From Pirellulales bacterium (GTDB lineage: Bacteria; Planctomycetota; Planctomycetia; Pirellulales; Thermoguttaceae), in the NCBI GenBank assembly GCA_030617125.1, contig JAUWWA010000032.1, positions 1-9,881 of the forward strand: a stretch of 9,881 bases of DNA, written 5' to 3'. The notes beneath the pieces were generated by a model. That model was not told where the DNA came from. It searched no databases and worked only from the letters and a program-made list of their open reading frames with translations. Within the stretch, counting starts at the first letter, position 1; each line of letters starts with the position of its first letter. Made by a program: the position numbers and the translations under genes. Shown one piece after another: positions 1 to 7,896 of the stretch.

Positions 1-2
1 CC

Positions 3-230
3 TGTGGCGGTTCGGGATCCGCGACGGGAAGAGGAAGACCCGATCTCCCGCCACAGGGGCAGGCTCCGCTGGAATGTCCGCAATCCGCCCGGCCGTCGCA
101 CTACTGGACATGCCGGCTGCTTTCGGCCGGGTTCTCCGTCGAGGAATGTGCCGAGATTCGCGGCCTTGAGCGAAGCGTAATTCTGGAGCACGCCGCGCAG
201 GCAGCCGAGCAAGAAAAGAGGACATCCTAG
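3..230 (+). CDS. C-terminal fragment of a protein ending in a RecQ-type helix-turn-helix
   Basis: The frame is open from base 3 to a TAG at 228-230, so only the last 75 residues are present and the start lies left of the window. The tail reads ...SHYWTCRLLSAG, then FSVEECAEIRGLERSVILEH, then AAQAAEQEKRTS. The pattern (aromatic/Leu helix, S-hydrophobic-EE-x-A-x-x-RGL, then x-x-x-I-x-x-H) matches the helix-turn-helix found at the C-terminus of many RecQ-family helicases (HTH_40 type). That domain is known as a DNA-binding add-on. The residues before it (Gly/Arg/Pro-rich, 3-80) look like a linker. That the missing part is a helicase is inference; another HTH_40 protein is possible. A 10-bp perfect inverted repeat (1-10 with 48-57) lies inside the linker-coding DNA. 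Confidence 0.5.
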   Translation, partial: CGGSGSATGRGRPDLPPQGQAPLECPQSARPSHYWTCRLLSAGFSVEECAEIRGLERSVILEHAAQAAEQEKRTS

Positions 231-270
231 TATTCTGTCCCCTGCTGTTGGGGAACGACGCGGGGCCGTG

Positions 271-299
271 GGCAAAAAGTAGCATGTCCCCCTTTTTCC
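271..299 (+). repeat. A-run/T-run intergenic element, copy 1 (upstream of ftsH)
   Basis: GGCAAAAAGTAGCATG followed by TCCCCCTTTTTCC. It shares AAAAAGTAGCATGT exactly with the copy at 4568-4596, and more loosely resembles those at 4527-4555 and, inverted, 4464-4492. It lies in the 129-bp gap before ftsH and runs into a perfect 10-bp palindrome, CCCCATGGGG (298-307). The A5/T5 ends could pair as a weak hairpin. I see no other feature in the gap 231-359: no clear promoter boxes and no Shine-Dalgarno close to the ftsH ATG. Confidence 0.6.
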
Positions 300-359
300 C
301 CATGGGGTAGAATTACATGAAGTGAGTCGGAATACCGCCCCACCGAAACGGAAACCCCC

Positions 360-2309
360 ATGGACAAAGAGCCTTCCCCAAGCCCTCCGCCGCAACCCGC
401 GAGTCAATCGCCACAACGGCCCACGCCCGCGCGGCGAGTCAACAGTTCTACCGTTTGGCTGTTGGTGATCTTCGCGTTGGTGGTCGCTTACTTAGTGTTC
501 AACGGCCGCCGCGAGCAGCGTTCGAATATTCCGTACAAAATGTTCTACGAGCACCTCGAGAAGGGCAACATCGAGAAGATCGTGGCGCAGGCGTCGACGC
601 TCCGCGGCGAGTTTGTCGAACCTCCCATCGATCGCAAGAAAAAGGCCGACAAGGACGGCAACCCCGCGAGGTTTCACAAGAAGTTCCGCACGATCTTGCC
701 GCACACCGCGCTGGCCGACACCGGGTTGGACAAGAAACTGCGGGAGAACGTCGTCGGCGAGTTCTCGGCCGTTCGTCCGACCGATAGCACCGTCTGGCTT
801 CTGGTCGTGTACCTGGGCGTCACGGTGGCGTTGTTTGCGGGCTTGTGGTTTTTGTTCCGGCGCGCCCGCGACTCCTTCGGCGGCGGGTTGATGACCGGGT
901 TCAGCAAGAGCGGCGCGCGGCGCTACGAGATGGGCGAGCGGCCCATCACGTTCGACGACGTCGCCGGGCTGGAAGGCGTGAAGAACGATCTCGAGGAGGT
1001 CGTCCAGTTCCTCAAGAACCCCGAGAAGTTTCAACGCCTCGGCGGCCGCGTGCCCAAGGGAGTCCTGTTGATGGGACCCCCGGGCACGGGAAAAACACTG
1101 CTCGGGCGAGCCGTGGCCGGCGAGGCCGACGTGCCGTTTTACTCGATCAGCGGCTCGGAGTTCATCCAGATGTTCGTCGGTGTGGGGGCCAGCCGCGTGC
1201 GCGACCTGTTCGACACCGCCAAGCAGAATGCGCCGTCGATCCTCTTCATCGACGAAATCGACGCCGTCGGCCGGCACCGCGGCGCCGGCTTAGGCGGCGG
1301 ACACGATGAACGCGAGCAGACGCTCAACCAAATCCTCAGCGAGATGGACGGCTTCTCGCAGACCGAGTCGGTGATCGTCGTGGCCGCCACGAACCGGCCC
1401 GACGTGCTCGATCCCGCCCTGCTCCGCCCGGGTCGATTCGACCGCCACGTTACCGTCGACCGGCCCAGCCATAAGGGGCGCCGGGCCATCTTCGAGGTCC
1501 ACACCCGCGACGTCCCGCTGGCCGACAGCGTCGACCTGGAAAAGCTCGCCGCCGGCACGGTCGGGCTGACCGGCGCCGACATCCGCAATATCGTCAACGA
1601 GGCCGCGCTCTGGGCCAGCCGCCACGACAAAGAGGATGTCGACGTGTTCGACTTCGAATACGCCCGCGATAAGCTCCTCATGGGCGCAAAACGCGACGAG
1701 GTGCTCACCGGCAGGGAGAAGTTGATGACGGCGTACCACGAATCGGGCCACGCGCTGCTGGCCTGGCTGGTGCCGAGCATCGATCGCCTGCACAAGGTCT
1801 CGATCATCCCGCGAGGCCGCGCCCTGGGAGCCACGCAACTCTTGCCCGAGGAAGATCGCGTCAACATCAGCGAAAGTGAGTTGCATACGCGTCTGTTGTT
1901 CTTGCTGGGCGGGCGGGCGGCCGAGAAGCTCATTTTCGACGAGTTCAGCGCCGGCGCGGAGGACGATCTGAACAAGGCGACCGCGCTCGCCCGACGCATG
2001 GTCACCCACTTCGGCATGAGCGAACGGCTTGGCCCGGTGGCCTTCCGCGACGGCGACGAGCATCCGTTCCTCGGCAAGGAGATGGCCGAGCCGCGACGCT
2101 TCAGCGAGCATACCGCTCGGGTGATCGACGAGGAGATCGTGCGGATCCTTCGCGCGGCCTCCGAGAAGGCGCAGGAGATACTCGGCGAGAACCGCGAGAA
2201 GCTCGACGCGCTGGCCAAGGCCCTGGAACACGACGAGACGCTCAACGAGGAAGACATCAAAGAGTTGATCGGCCCGCCCACCCCGAAGCCGGCCGAGGTA
2301 GGTGAGTAA
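360..2309 (+). CDS. ftsH: ATP-dependent zinc metalloprotease FtsH
   Basis: Membrane-anchored AAA+ protease of 649 residues, full length for the family. It unfolds and degrades damaged membrane proteins and short-lived cytoplasmic regulators as a hexamer. Visible in order: Pro-rich cytoplasmic N-terminus (1-29), first membrane helix (about 31-47), periplasmic domain (about 50-142), second helix (about 143-166), AAA domain with Walker A GPPGTGKT (239-246), pore segment MFVGVG (271-276), Walker B LFIDEID (295-301) and second region of homology ending in RPGRFDR (356-362). The peptidase domain has HESGH (460-464) and a third zinc-ligand candidate Asp536 in [11 protein letters not shown]. The ATG at 360 gives a normal N-terminus, but no Shine-Dalgarno is obvious upstream. 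It converges on the dsbD-like gene across a repeat-filled gap. All catalytic residues are intact. Confidence 0.97.
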   Translation: MDKEPSPSPPPQPASQSPQRPTPARRVNSSTVWLLVIFALVVAYLVFNGRREQRSNIPYKMFYEHLEKGNIEKIVAQASTLRGEFVEPPIDRKKKADKDGNPARFHKKFRTILPHTALADTGLDKKLRENVVGEFSAVRPTDSTVWLLVVYLGVTVALFAGLWFLFRRARDSFGGGLMTGFSKSGARRYEMGERPITFDDVAGLEGVKNDLEEVVQFLKNPEKFQRLGGRVPKGVLLMGPPGTGKTLLGRAVAGEADVPFYSISGSEFIQMFVGVGASRVRDLFDTAKQNAPSILFIDEIDAVGRHRGAGLGGGHDEREQTLNQILSEMDGFSQTESVIVVAATNRPDVLDPALLRPGRFDRHVTVDRPSHKGRRAIFEVHTRDVPLADSVDLEKLAAGTVGLTGADIRNIVNEAALWASRHDKEDVDVFDFEYARDKLLMGAKRDEVLTGREKLMTAYHESGHALLAWLVPSIDRLHKVSIIPRGRALGATQLLPEEDRVNISESELHTRLLFLLGGRAAEKLIFDEFSAGAEDDLNKATALARRMVTHFGMSERLGPVAFRDGDEHPFLGKEMAEPRRFSEHTARVIDEEIVRILRAASEKAQEILGENREKLDALAKALEHDETLNEEDIKELIGPPTPKPAEVGE

Positions 2310-2331
2310 TTCTACCGTTTGTCCTTCCCAC

Positions 2332-2385
2332 AAAGCCGCGACCGGTGGTCGCGCCCAGAAAGCCGCGACCGGTGGTCGCGCCCAG
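2332..2385 (+). repeat. Two tandem 27-bp hairpin repeats (REP-like)
   Basis: Two identical 27-bp units abut exactly (2332-2358 and 2359-2385). Each contains CGCGACC-GGT-GGTCGCG, a 7-bp stem with a 3-nt loop, followed by GCCCAG-like sequence. They begin about 22 bp after the ftsH stop. Structure, intergenic position and repetition are typical of REP-type elements. Confidence 0.75.
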
Positions 2386-2415
2386 AAAACAAGCGTGCGT
2401 TACTTCGGAGCCCCC

Positions 2416-2439
2416 GGCGCGACCACCGGTCGCGGGTTT
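2416..2439 (-). repeat. Inverted third copy of the hairpin repeat
   Basis: GGCGCGACCACCGGTCGCGG plus GTTT is nearly the reverse complement of the 27-bp units at 2332-2385. The inverted arrangement (two forward, one reverse) resembles a bacterial BIME. It can pair with either forward copy to form a large cruciform. Confidence 0.7.
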
Positions 2440-2486
2440 ATGGAAAAAACGCAACCGAGCCGGTCAAGTCAAGTGCGTCGTGCCCG

Positions 2487-4397
2487 CTACGACGCCTTCA
2501 TTGACGGCCCGGCTTCTCGCAACTTTTTGAGGAGTGTCTGCTGCGTGTAGGCGCCACGCAGTACGATCGGCCGGTTGGGATTGGCGGCGGGAAAGATCGC
2601 CAGCACCGGTACCTGCTTGCTTCCGAGCAACTCCAGCATTTCGGTCACTTCCGGCTCGGCGTCTGTCCAGTCGGCGTGCAGAGTGGCGACGCCGTTCGCG
2701 TCGACCAGTTCGCGCACTTTCGAGGTGTTGAGCACAGTCTTTGCGAGCGTCTTGCAGGTTAGGCACCAGTTGGCCGTGAAGTCGACCAGCACGGTTTTCC
2801 GCGCGGCGATCAACTCTTCCAGCGCGGCTCGTGTGAACGGTTGCCAGGGAAGCCTGTGTTCCGCTTGGTCCGCGGGCACGGCGGCGCCCTTCGCGATGGT
2901 CAGTTGCAGTCGAGCTTCCATGACTTCCTGAAGCCCGCCGACGGGCACGCCTGGAAGGACTCCGTTGATGCCCGGGAACATGAAGATCCAGATGACGGCG
3001 GCCAAAGTGACCGCTTCGAGCCACGCTCGGGCCTTCGCGCCGCCATTGGCCGTCGGCGACACCCGGCCGATCCACCAACACGCACCCCACAGGCCGAACA
3101 GCAGGCCAATTGTAGGCACCACGTACGACCAGCGAATGAACGTCAGCAGGAACACGACGGTTCCCAGCAGCACGAATCCCATGATCTGCTTGAAGGTTTC
3201 CATCCAAGCCCCAGGCTTAGGCAGGAAGCGTATCAATTTGGGGAACGCACCGATGAGCAAATATGGGCTGGCCATGCCCACGCCGACCGACGTGAAGATG
3301 GCATAGGTCTGCAGCGGCGGTTGGGCCACTGCCCAAGTCAGTGCCGGCGCCAGAAACGGTGCACTACACGGGGTGGCCAGAATCGTTGTCAACACGCCCT
3401 TGCTCAGCGCACCGGCAAATCCTTCCTGCTCGCCGAGTTCGGTCACTTTGCCATGTCCAACGAAACCAGGGATCGGAATCTCCCACACGCCGAGAAAACT
3501 GAGCCCCATCACAAACACCACGGCCGCGAGCGTAATGTTGAACCCCTGGAGGCTGAACAACTGCCCCCACCCGAAGCCGGCAAAGACAGCCAACGTGGCC
3601 AGCAGCAAGAATACCGAGAGCAGCCCGAGCGAGTACCAGACGTTCAGTAGAAACGCATGCCGCCGGTCATGGCCGGCCTGCTCGATGAACGAGAGGAGTT
3701 TCAACCCGATCACCGGCAGCACGCAGGGCATCAGGTTGAGGATCAGTCCGCCCAACAGGCCCATGACAACGGCCAACCAGAACGGCAAACGCTTGATCTG
3801 CTCGTCGGCGTCGATCACCAGGGCGTCGGGATCGAAAGCGGTTGCCTTGTGACTCAACATTGCTGCAAATGGCACATCGTGCGGCGGTCGGCACGAGTTC
3901 GCATCGCACGGCTGGACGGTCAACGCGCCTTCGATCTTCAAAGTGGTCGGGTCGATTCCCGCGGAGAGTTCGATGGGAGCGCGCCACGTGACGGTCCCGT
4001 GATGGGTTTCGACCATCAGGTTATCGAACACCGCATCTCGTTTTCTCTCAGACGCGGGGCTGGGTCGAAAATCACCTGCCAGGCCATAGGCGTCGGAGGG
4101 ATTCAACTTGATTTGCGTCGCGATCGGCCCGCCCGACGGCTGCGTGATCGAGTAGATGTGCCAGCCCGGCTTGATCACCGCGGTGACGAACAGCTCGGCC
4201 GGCGTGCCGGCTCGCCGGGCCGTGAATTGGGCCGCAACGGTCACAACGTTCTCGGTCTCGGCGACAAGACCGACCAAGCCACTGCCGAAACCGCCGCCGG
4301 GCGGCTCGAACGGCTGCGACCACCCGGCCGACGCCATCCCCAGCGAAAGGGCCACCGCAACGGGCAAGAGCATCCATCGAGCACAGCAGGTATTCAT
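2487..4397 (-). CDS. dsbD: DsbD-like thiol:disulfide interchange protein (CcdA-like core plus thioredoxin domain)
   Basis: Passes electrons from cytoplasmic thioredoxin across the membrane to periplasmic thiol proteins such as disulfide isomerases and cytochrome c maturation factors. It has 636 residues, with all three DsbD modules. Signal peptide: about 1-24, ending ASA. N-terminal beta-rich domain (about 45-185): redox pair C164/C169. Membrane core (about 204-475, roughly eight helices): the two conserved cysteines in NLMPCVLP (C225) and ATPCSAPF (C344). C-terminal thioredoxin-like domain: NWCLTCK (C545/C548) with a likely cis-Pro at 597. The N-terminal pair is spaced CX4C, whereas E. coli DsbD has CX5C. 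The ATG at 4397 directly precedes the signal peptide; AAGGA about 10 nt upstream may be a weak ribosome site. Transcribed divergently from the metalloprotease gene. Confidence 0.92.
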   Translation of the reverse strand: MNTCCARWMLLPVAVALSLGMASAGWSQPFEPPGGGFGSGLVGLVAETENVVTVAAQFTARRAGTPAELFVTAVIKPGWHIYSITQPSGGPIATQIKLNPSDAYGLAGDFRPSPASERKRDAVFDNLMVETHHGTVTWRAPIELSAGIDPTTLKIEGALTVQPCDANSCRPPHDVPFAAMLSHKATAFDPDALVIDADEQIKRLPFWLAVVMGLLGGLILNLMPCVLPVIGLKLLSFIEQAGHDRRHAFLLNVWYSLGLLSVFLLLATLAVFAGFGWGQLFSLQGFNITLAAVVFVMGLSFLGVWEIPIPGFVGHGKVTELGEQEGFAGALSKGVLTTILATPCSAPFLAPALTWAVAQPPLQTYAIFTSVGVGMASPYLLIGAFPKLIRFLPKPGAWMETFKQIMGFVLLGTVVFLLTFIRWSYVVPTIGLLFGLWGACWWIGRVSPTANGGAKARAWLEAVTLAAVIWIFMFPGINGVLPGVPVGGLQEVMEARLQLTIAKGAAVPADQAEHRLPWQPFTRAALEELIAARKTVLVDFTANWCLTCKTLAKTVLNTSKVRELVDANGVATLHADWTDAEPEVTEMLELLGSKQVPVLAIFPAANPNRPIVLRGAYTQQTLLKKLREAGPSMKAS

Positions 4398-4463
4398 CGA
4401 CGCGACGTCCTTCGGTTCTCACGGAACTGCCAAGGGTGCCAGTGTATCACGCCCAGCGGCCCC

Positions 4464-4492
4464 GAAAAATGGGGAAACGCCGCTTTTTCGCC
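4464..4492 (-). repeat. A-run/T-run intergenic element, inverted copy
   Basis: Read on the minus strand it is GCGAAAAAGCGGCG followed by TTTCCCCATTTTTC, aligning with the forward copies at 4527 and 4568. With the 4527-4555 copy it forms an imperfect inverted repeat about 28 bp per arm with a 34-bp loop. Confidence 0.6.
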
Positions 4493-4526
4493 CTCCGGGC
4501 CCCGCAAAACCGTCCGATACCCGCAT

Positions 4527-4555
4527 GCGAAAAGGCGACATGTTTCCATTTTTCC
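4527..4555 (+). repeat. A-run/T-run intergenic element, forward copy
   Basis: GCGAAAAGGCGACATG followed by TTTCCATTTTTCC. It shares the GCGAAAA start, the CATGTT core and the T-run end with the copy at 4568-4596, and mirrors the inverted copy at 4464-4492. Confidence 0.6.
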
Positions 4556-4567
4556 ACGAACCGGCAG

Positions 4568-4596
4568 GCGAAAAAGTAGCATGTTCCCTTTTTTCT
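4568..4596 (+). repeat. A-run/T-run intergenic element, forward copy
   Basis: GCGAAAAAGTAGCATG followed by TTCCCTTTTTTCT. It is the closest match to the copy upstream of ftsH (271-299), sharing 14 consecutive bases. It lies about 100 bp before the metalloprotease start. Confidence 0.6.
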
Positions 4597-4695
4597 GGGC
4601 TATATTTTACGGGCGATTTAGCCGTTATAAGCGGATCGGTCCACCCACCGTTAGCTATGCCGTCCCCCCGCCCCATCGCTCCACAGGACGACCCG

Positions 4696-7431
4696 ATGAA
4701 CAAGCTCGCCGTTGCCGTCTGCTGCGTGTCGGCCCTTGCCGCCGCGTTAGTTGCTTCACCTGACTGCTGGGCCAGTGCACCCGAGAAGGCCGATGCGCCG
4801 CAGAAGAAGGCCGAGTCGAAGACCACCGTCGCGAGAATATCGGCCGGCGCGGCCGACGCTTCGGCCGACTCCGCCGCCAAGACCGACAAAAAGATTAAAC
4901 CCGGGCGAAAACCCTTCGCCAAATTGCTGGGGGAGGCCCAGCCCGTCGCCGGACTGATCCAACTGTATCGCAAGGACGCGAAACTCTACGGCGAGATTGC
5001 CAAGCGGCATCTAAACAAGGACTTCATCGTCATCATTTCGATCGCGCGGGGGATCGGTCGGCGTCCGATTCTCGGCGGCATGTCGTGGGGGTTCGGCGAC
5101 GACTGGATCTGGCAGTTCCGCAAGGCCGACGACCGCATCCAGATCGTGCGCCGCAACGTGCGCTTCCGCGCGGCGAAGGGCAGCCCGCAGGAAGAAGCCG
5201 TTCGCCTGGCATACACCGATAGCGTACTGTTCAGCCTGCCGATCGTCACGACCAGCCCCGGCGGGGCGCCGGTGGTCGACCTGACGCCGGTCTTCAAGAG
5301 CGACCTGCCGCAGATATCGAGCGTGTTGCGCGGGTTCAGCTTCTCGCGCGACAAATCGAGCTGGGCCGCCGTCAAAGGGTTTAAGGACAACGTCGAGATT
5401 CAGGTCGCCGCCACGTACACCTCCAGCGGGACCAAGGTCTTCGAGACGGTGGCCGACAGCCGCGGCGTGACCATCCACGTACACTACTCGATCAGCCTGC
5501 TGCCGCAAACCGGATACAAACCACGCGTGGCCGACGACCGCGTGGGCTACTTCCTCACCGTGTTGAAGGATTACTCGAAGCAGGCCGACTACGAGCGCTT
5601 CGTGCGATACGTCAACCGCTGGGATCTGCGCAAGGCCGAGCCGGCAGCAAAGGTCTCGCCGCCGAAGAAGCCCGTCATCTTCTGGATCGAGAAGACCGTG
5701 CCCTTCAAGTACCGCAAACCGATTCGCGAAGGGATCGAGCAGTGGAACAAGGCGTTCGAGCAGGCCGGGTTCGTCAATGCCATCGAGGTCCGCCAGCAGC
5801 CGGCCGACGCCCGTTGGGACCCGGAAGACATCAACTACAACACCTTCCGCTGGATGACCGCCGGCGCCTCGTTCGCCATGGGCCCCAGCCGCGTGAACCC
5901 GCTCACCGGGCAAATCCTCGACGCCGATATCATCTTCGACGCCGATTTCCTTCAGCGGTGGAAGGAAGACTACAACGTCGTCACGCCCGAGAAAATCGCC
6001 CAACTCACCGGCGGGGCGCTCGACGTACGTTCCTATCGCGAGCAACTCGATCGGCTGCCGCCGCGGCTGCGCCGCCACTACGGATCTTCGTGCAACTGTG
6101 CGCAGTTTATGGCACGGCAGTTGGCGTTCGGCGCCACTGTCATGGCCGAAGGCGGCAAACCGATCCCGAAGGCGACGCTCGAGAAGCTGATCGCGCAGGG
6201 GCTGAAGATGGTGGTCATGCACGAAGTGGGCCACACGCTCGGCCTCCGGCATAACTTCAAGGCGAGCGCCTTTCTCACCCTCGATGAACTCAACGACCCG
6301 GCCAAAACCGGCAAAACCGGCCTGGCCGCGTCCGTGATGGACTACCTGCCGATCAACCTCGCTCCCAAGGGCAAAAAACAAGGCGACTTCTTCAGCACCA
6401 CCATCGGCCCGTACGACTATTGGGCAATCCAGTACGGATACCAGCGCGTCGGCTCGCCGGCCGAACTGAAGAAGATCGCCGCGCGGTGTGCCGAGCCGGC
6501 CTTGGACTACGGCAGCGACGGCGACGCGCGCGGCATCGACCCCGACCCGCTGTGCAACCGTTACGACCTCGGCAAGGACCCGATCCGTTTCGCCCGCCAA
6601 CGCGTCGAGCTGGTCCGCCAGGCGATGCCCGACCTCGTCGAACGAACCACCGAGGAGGGCGAAGGTTACCACAAGGTGCGCCGCGCGTTCAATATCCTGC
6701 TGGGCGAGCAGGGCAGCGCGATGCGCATCGCCGCGCGGTTCATCGGCGGGCTGTACGTCCACCGCGATCACAAGGGCGACCCGAAGGCACGTCCGCCGGT
6801 CGTCGTCGTCGACGAGAAAAAGCAGCGCGAGGCGCTCGCACTGCTCGAAAAACACGTCTTCGGCCGCGAGGCGTATCAGTTCCCGCCGGACTTGTACGGC
6901 TACCTGGCGCCGACGTTCTGGTCGCACTGGGGCGTCGAGCCGCTGCCGCGGCACGACTACCCGGTTCACGAGGCGATCCTCTCCTGGCAGGATCGCACGC
7001 TGCTGCAACTGCTCTCGCCGACCACGCTTGCCCGGCTGATCGACTCGGAACTCAAAGTGCCCGCCGACCGCGAGGCCTTCACGGCCGCCGAACTGCTCGG
7101 GCGGCTGACGACGGCCGTCTTCAGCGAGTTGGAGCCGTTGCGGAAGAACGGCGGCAAGCACACAAATCGCAAGCCGGCCATCAGCAGCCTCCGCCGCAGC
7201 CTGCAACGCCGGTACCTCGATCGGCTTTCGCGGTTGGCGCTGGGCGAGAGCTTCGCCCCGGAAGATTGCCAGAGCCTGGCCACCGCGGAGCTTCGCGAGC
7301 TTCAATCGCGTGTCGACGGCGTGCTGGCCGCCAAAACCCAGCTCGACCCCTACACCCGCGCCCATCTCCAAGAGACCTCCGCGCTAATCCGCAAGGTCCT
7401 CGACGCCGCCCTGCAATTGCCGCGGCCGTGA
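4696..7431 (+). CDS. Secreted zinc-dependent metalloprotease, metzincin type (DUF5117/DUF4953-like)
   Basis: A predicted exported zinc peptidase of 911 residues. The reading frame is open upstream to 4156, but ATG 4696 is chosen because it has AGGA 7 nt upstream and starts a classic signal peptide (about 1-28, ending CWASA). A Lys/Ala-rich linker follows (about 30-75), then a large N-terminal domain (about 80-320). The catalytic part runs from IEKTVPFKYR (331-340) through REGIEQWNKAFEQAGF (344-359) to the zinc motif HEVGHTLGLRH (His509, Glu510, His513, His519). SVMDY (546-550) supplies the Met-turn expected of metzincins. The helical C-terminal region (about 640-911) carries no motif I recognise. 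This layout matches large bacterial proteins annotated as zinc-dependent metalloproteases with DUF5117 and DUF4953. Substrate unknown. All catalytic residues are present. It is divergent from the dsbD-like gene. Confidence 0.88.
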   Translation: MNKLAVAVCCVSALAAALVASPDCWASAPEKADAPQKKAESKTTVARISAGAADASADSAAKTDKKIKPGRKPFAKLLGEAQPVAGLIQLYRKDAKLYGEIAKRHLNKDFIVIISIARGIGRRPILGGMSWGFGDDWIWQFRKADDRIQIVRRNVRFRAAKGSPQEEAVRLAYTDSVLFSLPIVTTSPGGAPVVDLTPVFKSDLPQISSVLRGFSFSRDKSSWAAVKGFKDNVEIQVAATYTSSGTKVFETVADSRGVTIHVHYSISLLPQTGYKPRVADDRVGYFLTVLKDYSKQADYERFVRYVNRWDLRKAEPAAKVSPPKKPVIFWIEKTVPFKYRKPIREGIEQWNKAFEQAGFVNAIEVRQQPADARWDPEDINYNTFRWMTAGASFAMGPSRVNPLTGQILDADIIFDADFLQRWKEDYNVVTPEKIAQLTGGALDVRSYREQLDRLPPRLRRHYGSSCNCAQFMARQLAFGATVMAEGGKPIPKATLEKLIAQGLKMVVMHEVGHTLGLRHNFKASAFLTLDELNDPAKTGKTGLAASVMDYLPINLAPKGKKQGDFFSTTIGPYDYWAIQYGYQRVGSPAELKKIAARCAEPALDYGSDGDARGIDPDPLCNRYDLGKDPIRFARQRVELVRQAMPDLVERTTEEGEGYHKVRRAFNILLGEQGSAMRIAARFIGGLYVHRDHKGDPKARPPVVVVDEKKQREALALLEKHVFGREAYQFPPDLYGYLAPTFWSHWGVEPLPRHDYPVHEAILSWQDRTLLQLLSPTTLARLIDSELKVPADREAFTAAELLGRLTTAVFSELEPLRKNGGKHTNRKPAISSLRRSLQRRYLDRLSRLALGESFAPEDCQSLATAELRELQSRVDGVLAAKTQLDPYTRAHLQETSALIRKVLDAALQLPRP

Positions 7432-7522
7432 GAACAGGGCCATGAACCTCTCATTCCCACACTCGGCATTGCAAATGCGTAGAGTTTTGTTTTCTTGGCA
7501 GAGCTTCCGAGTTTGATGTTGG

Positions 7523-7566
7523 GGGTTCAGTGGTCAGGGTTCAGTGGTCAGGGTTCAGGGTTCAGG
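7523..7566 (+). repeat. Degenerate heptamer tandem repeat
   Basis: The 14-bp unit GGGTTCAGTGGTCA occurs twice in a row (7523-7536, 7537-7550) and is followed by two GGGTTCA heptamers. In effect it is six alternating GGGTTCA/GTGGTCA heptamers. It begins about 90 bp after the metalloprotease stop. The short preceding stretch (7432-7522) shows nothing recognisable. Confidence 0.7.
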
Positions 7567-7605
7567 ATTTCGCTTGAAACCCCTGCCGCAGAGTCCTGAA
7601 CCCTG
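7556..7605 (+). terminator. 12-bp perfect inverted repeat after the metalloprotease gene
   Basis: CAGGGTTCAGGA (7556-7567) is perfectly complementary to TCCTGAACCCTG (7594-7605) across a 26-nt loop. The left arm is the last unit of the heptamer repeat, so the right arm is effectively an inverted copy. It could stop the metalloprotease transcript, but no T-run follows, so a repeat-derived structure is as likely. Confidence 0.35.
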
Positions 7606-7896
7606 TTGCTTACGGCTCCGCTGGGCTAAGAGCTTATCTCAGAACCCTTGTTTGTCTCGGGTGTGATTGAAAACATAAAGCGTTGCCCTTTCCGCAGGTG
7701 AGCCGGGCACGATCACGAGCGGGGAAGGTTCAGAAGTTGGCGTTCTCCCGTTACCATCGCGGAGAACTTTCATTAGGATGTAGACTGACGATGACACGGC
7801 ACTGCTGGACAAGCCAGCAATGGCGCCCGGCGCAACTGACTTCGCCCGGTAGAAACAACCGTTGCAGTAACCCGTACGGAGACTGCGCGATGCAAA
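7606..7896. other. Gene-poor segment with small hairpins, left border of the cassette array
   Basis: I see no convincing gene here. Minus-strand frames are open for 78 and 107 codons but overlap each other, and the longer crosses the candidate attC at 7897-8021. Two hairpins are clear: GTTCTCC (7742-7748) with GGAGAAC (7761-7767), and GGCACTGCTGG (7798-7808) with CCAGCAATGGC (7814-7824, 9 of 11 paired, 5-nt loop). GTTGGCG at 7736-7742 is the reverse complement of CGCCAAC at 7897-7903, as expected for the two ends of one cassette. This may therefore be a short gene-less cassette or decayed DNA. Confidence 0.4.

Larger units (their letters stand above)
2310..2486. terminator. Convergent intergenic region, probable two-way transcription stop
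   Basis: This 177-bp gap separates the 3' ends of ftsH (+) and the dsbD-like gene (-). Its strongest structures are the GC-rich hairpins of the three repeat copies, which would form in RNA from either side. There is no long T-run on the plus side after a hairpin; a run of A (2443-2449) follows the inverted copy. Terminator function is inferred from position and structure only. Confidence 0.35.
4398..4695. promoter_or_regulatory. Divergent intergenic region between dsbD-like and metalloprotease genes
   Basis: Both genes must start transcription in these 298 bp. The middle is occupied by three copies of the A-run/T-run element. To their right an AT-rich patch holds TATATT (4601-4606) and TTATAA (4625-4630), which could be -10 boxes for the metalloprotease, but I see no matching -35 for either. 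AGGA (4685-4688) sits 7 nt before the metalloprotease ATG and fits a short Shine-Dalgarno. Exact promoters cannot be called by eye. Confidence 0.45.

Noticed and set aside
1..57. Perfect 10-bp inverted repeat CCTGTGGCGG / CCGCCACAGG
   Set aside because: It lies inside the coding frame at the window edge. One 10-bp match in GC-rich sequence is weak evidence, and the left side cannot be seen.
446..2322. 12-bp repeat TTCTACCGTTTG near 446 and after the ftsH stop
   Set aside because: A few 12-mer matches are expected by chance in about 10 kb, and the contexts differ.
1139..2333. Long minus-strand open frames opposite ftsH
   Set aside because: Antisense shadows; the plus strand encodes complete FtsH.
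4156..4695. Upstream extension of the metalloprotease frame to an ATG at 4156
   Set aside because: The extra 180 codons run antisense through the dsbD-like gene start and the repeat elements. ATG 4696 has AGGA at 7 nt and begins a normal signal peptide.
5011..7371. Long minus-strand open frame (786 codons) opposite the metalloprotease gene
   Set aside because: It is the antisense shadow of a GC-rich gene whose plus-strand product has intact catalytic motifs.
7630..7647. GAGCTTATCTCAGAACCC, which looks like an insertion-sequence end
   Set aside because: No partner inverted repeat, target duplication or transposase remnant is visible nearby.
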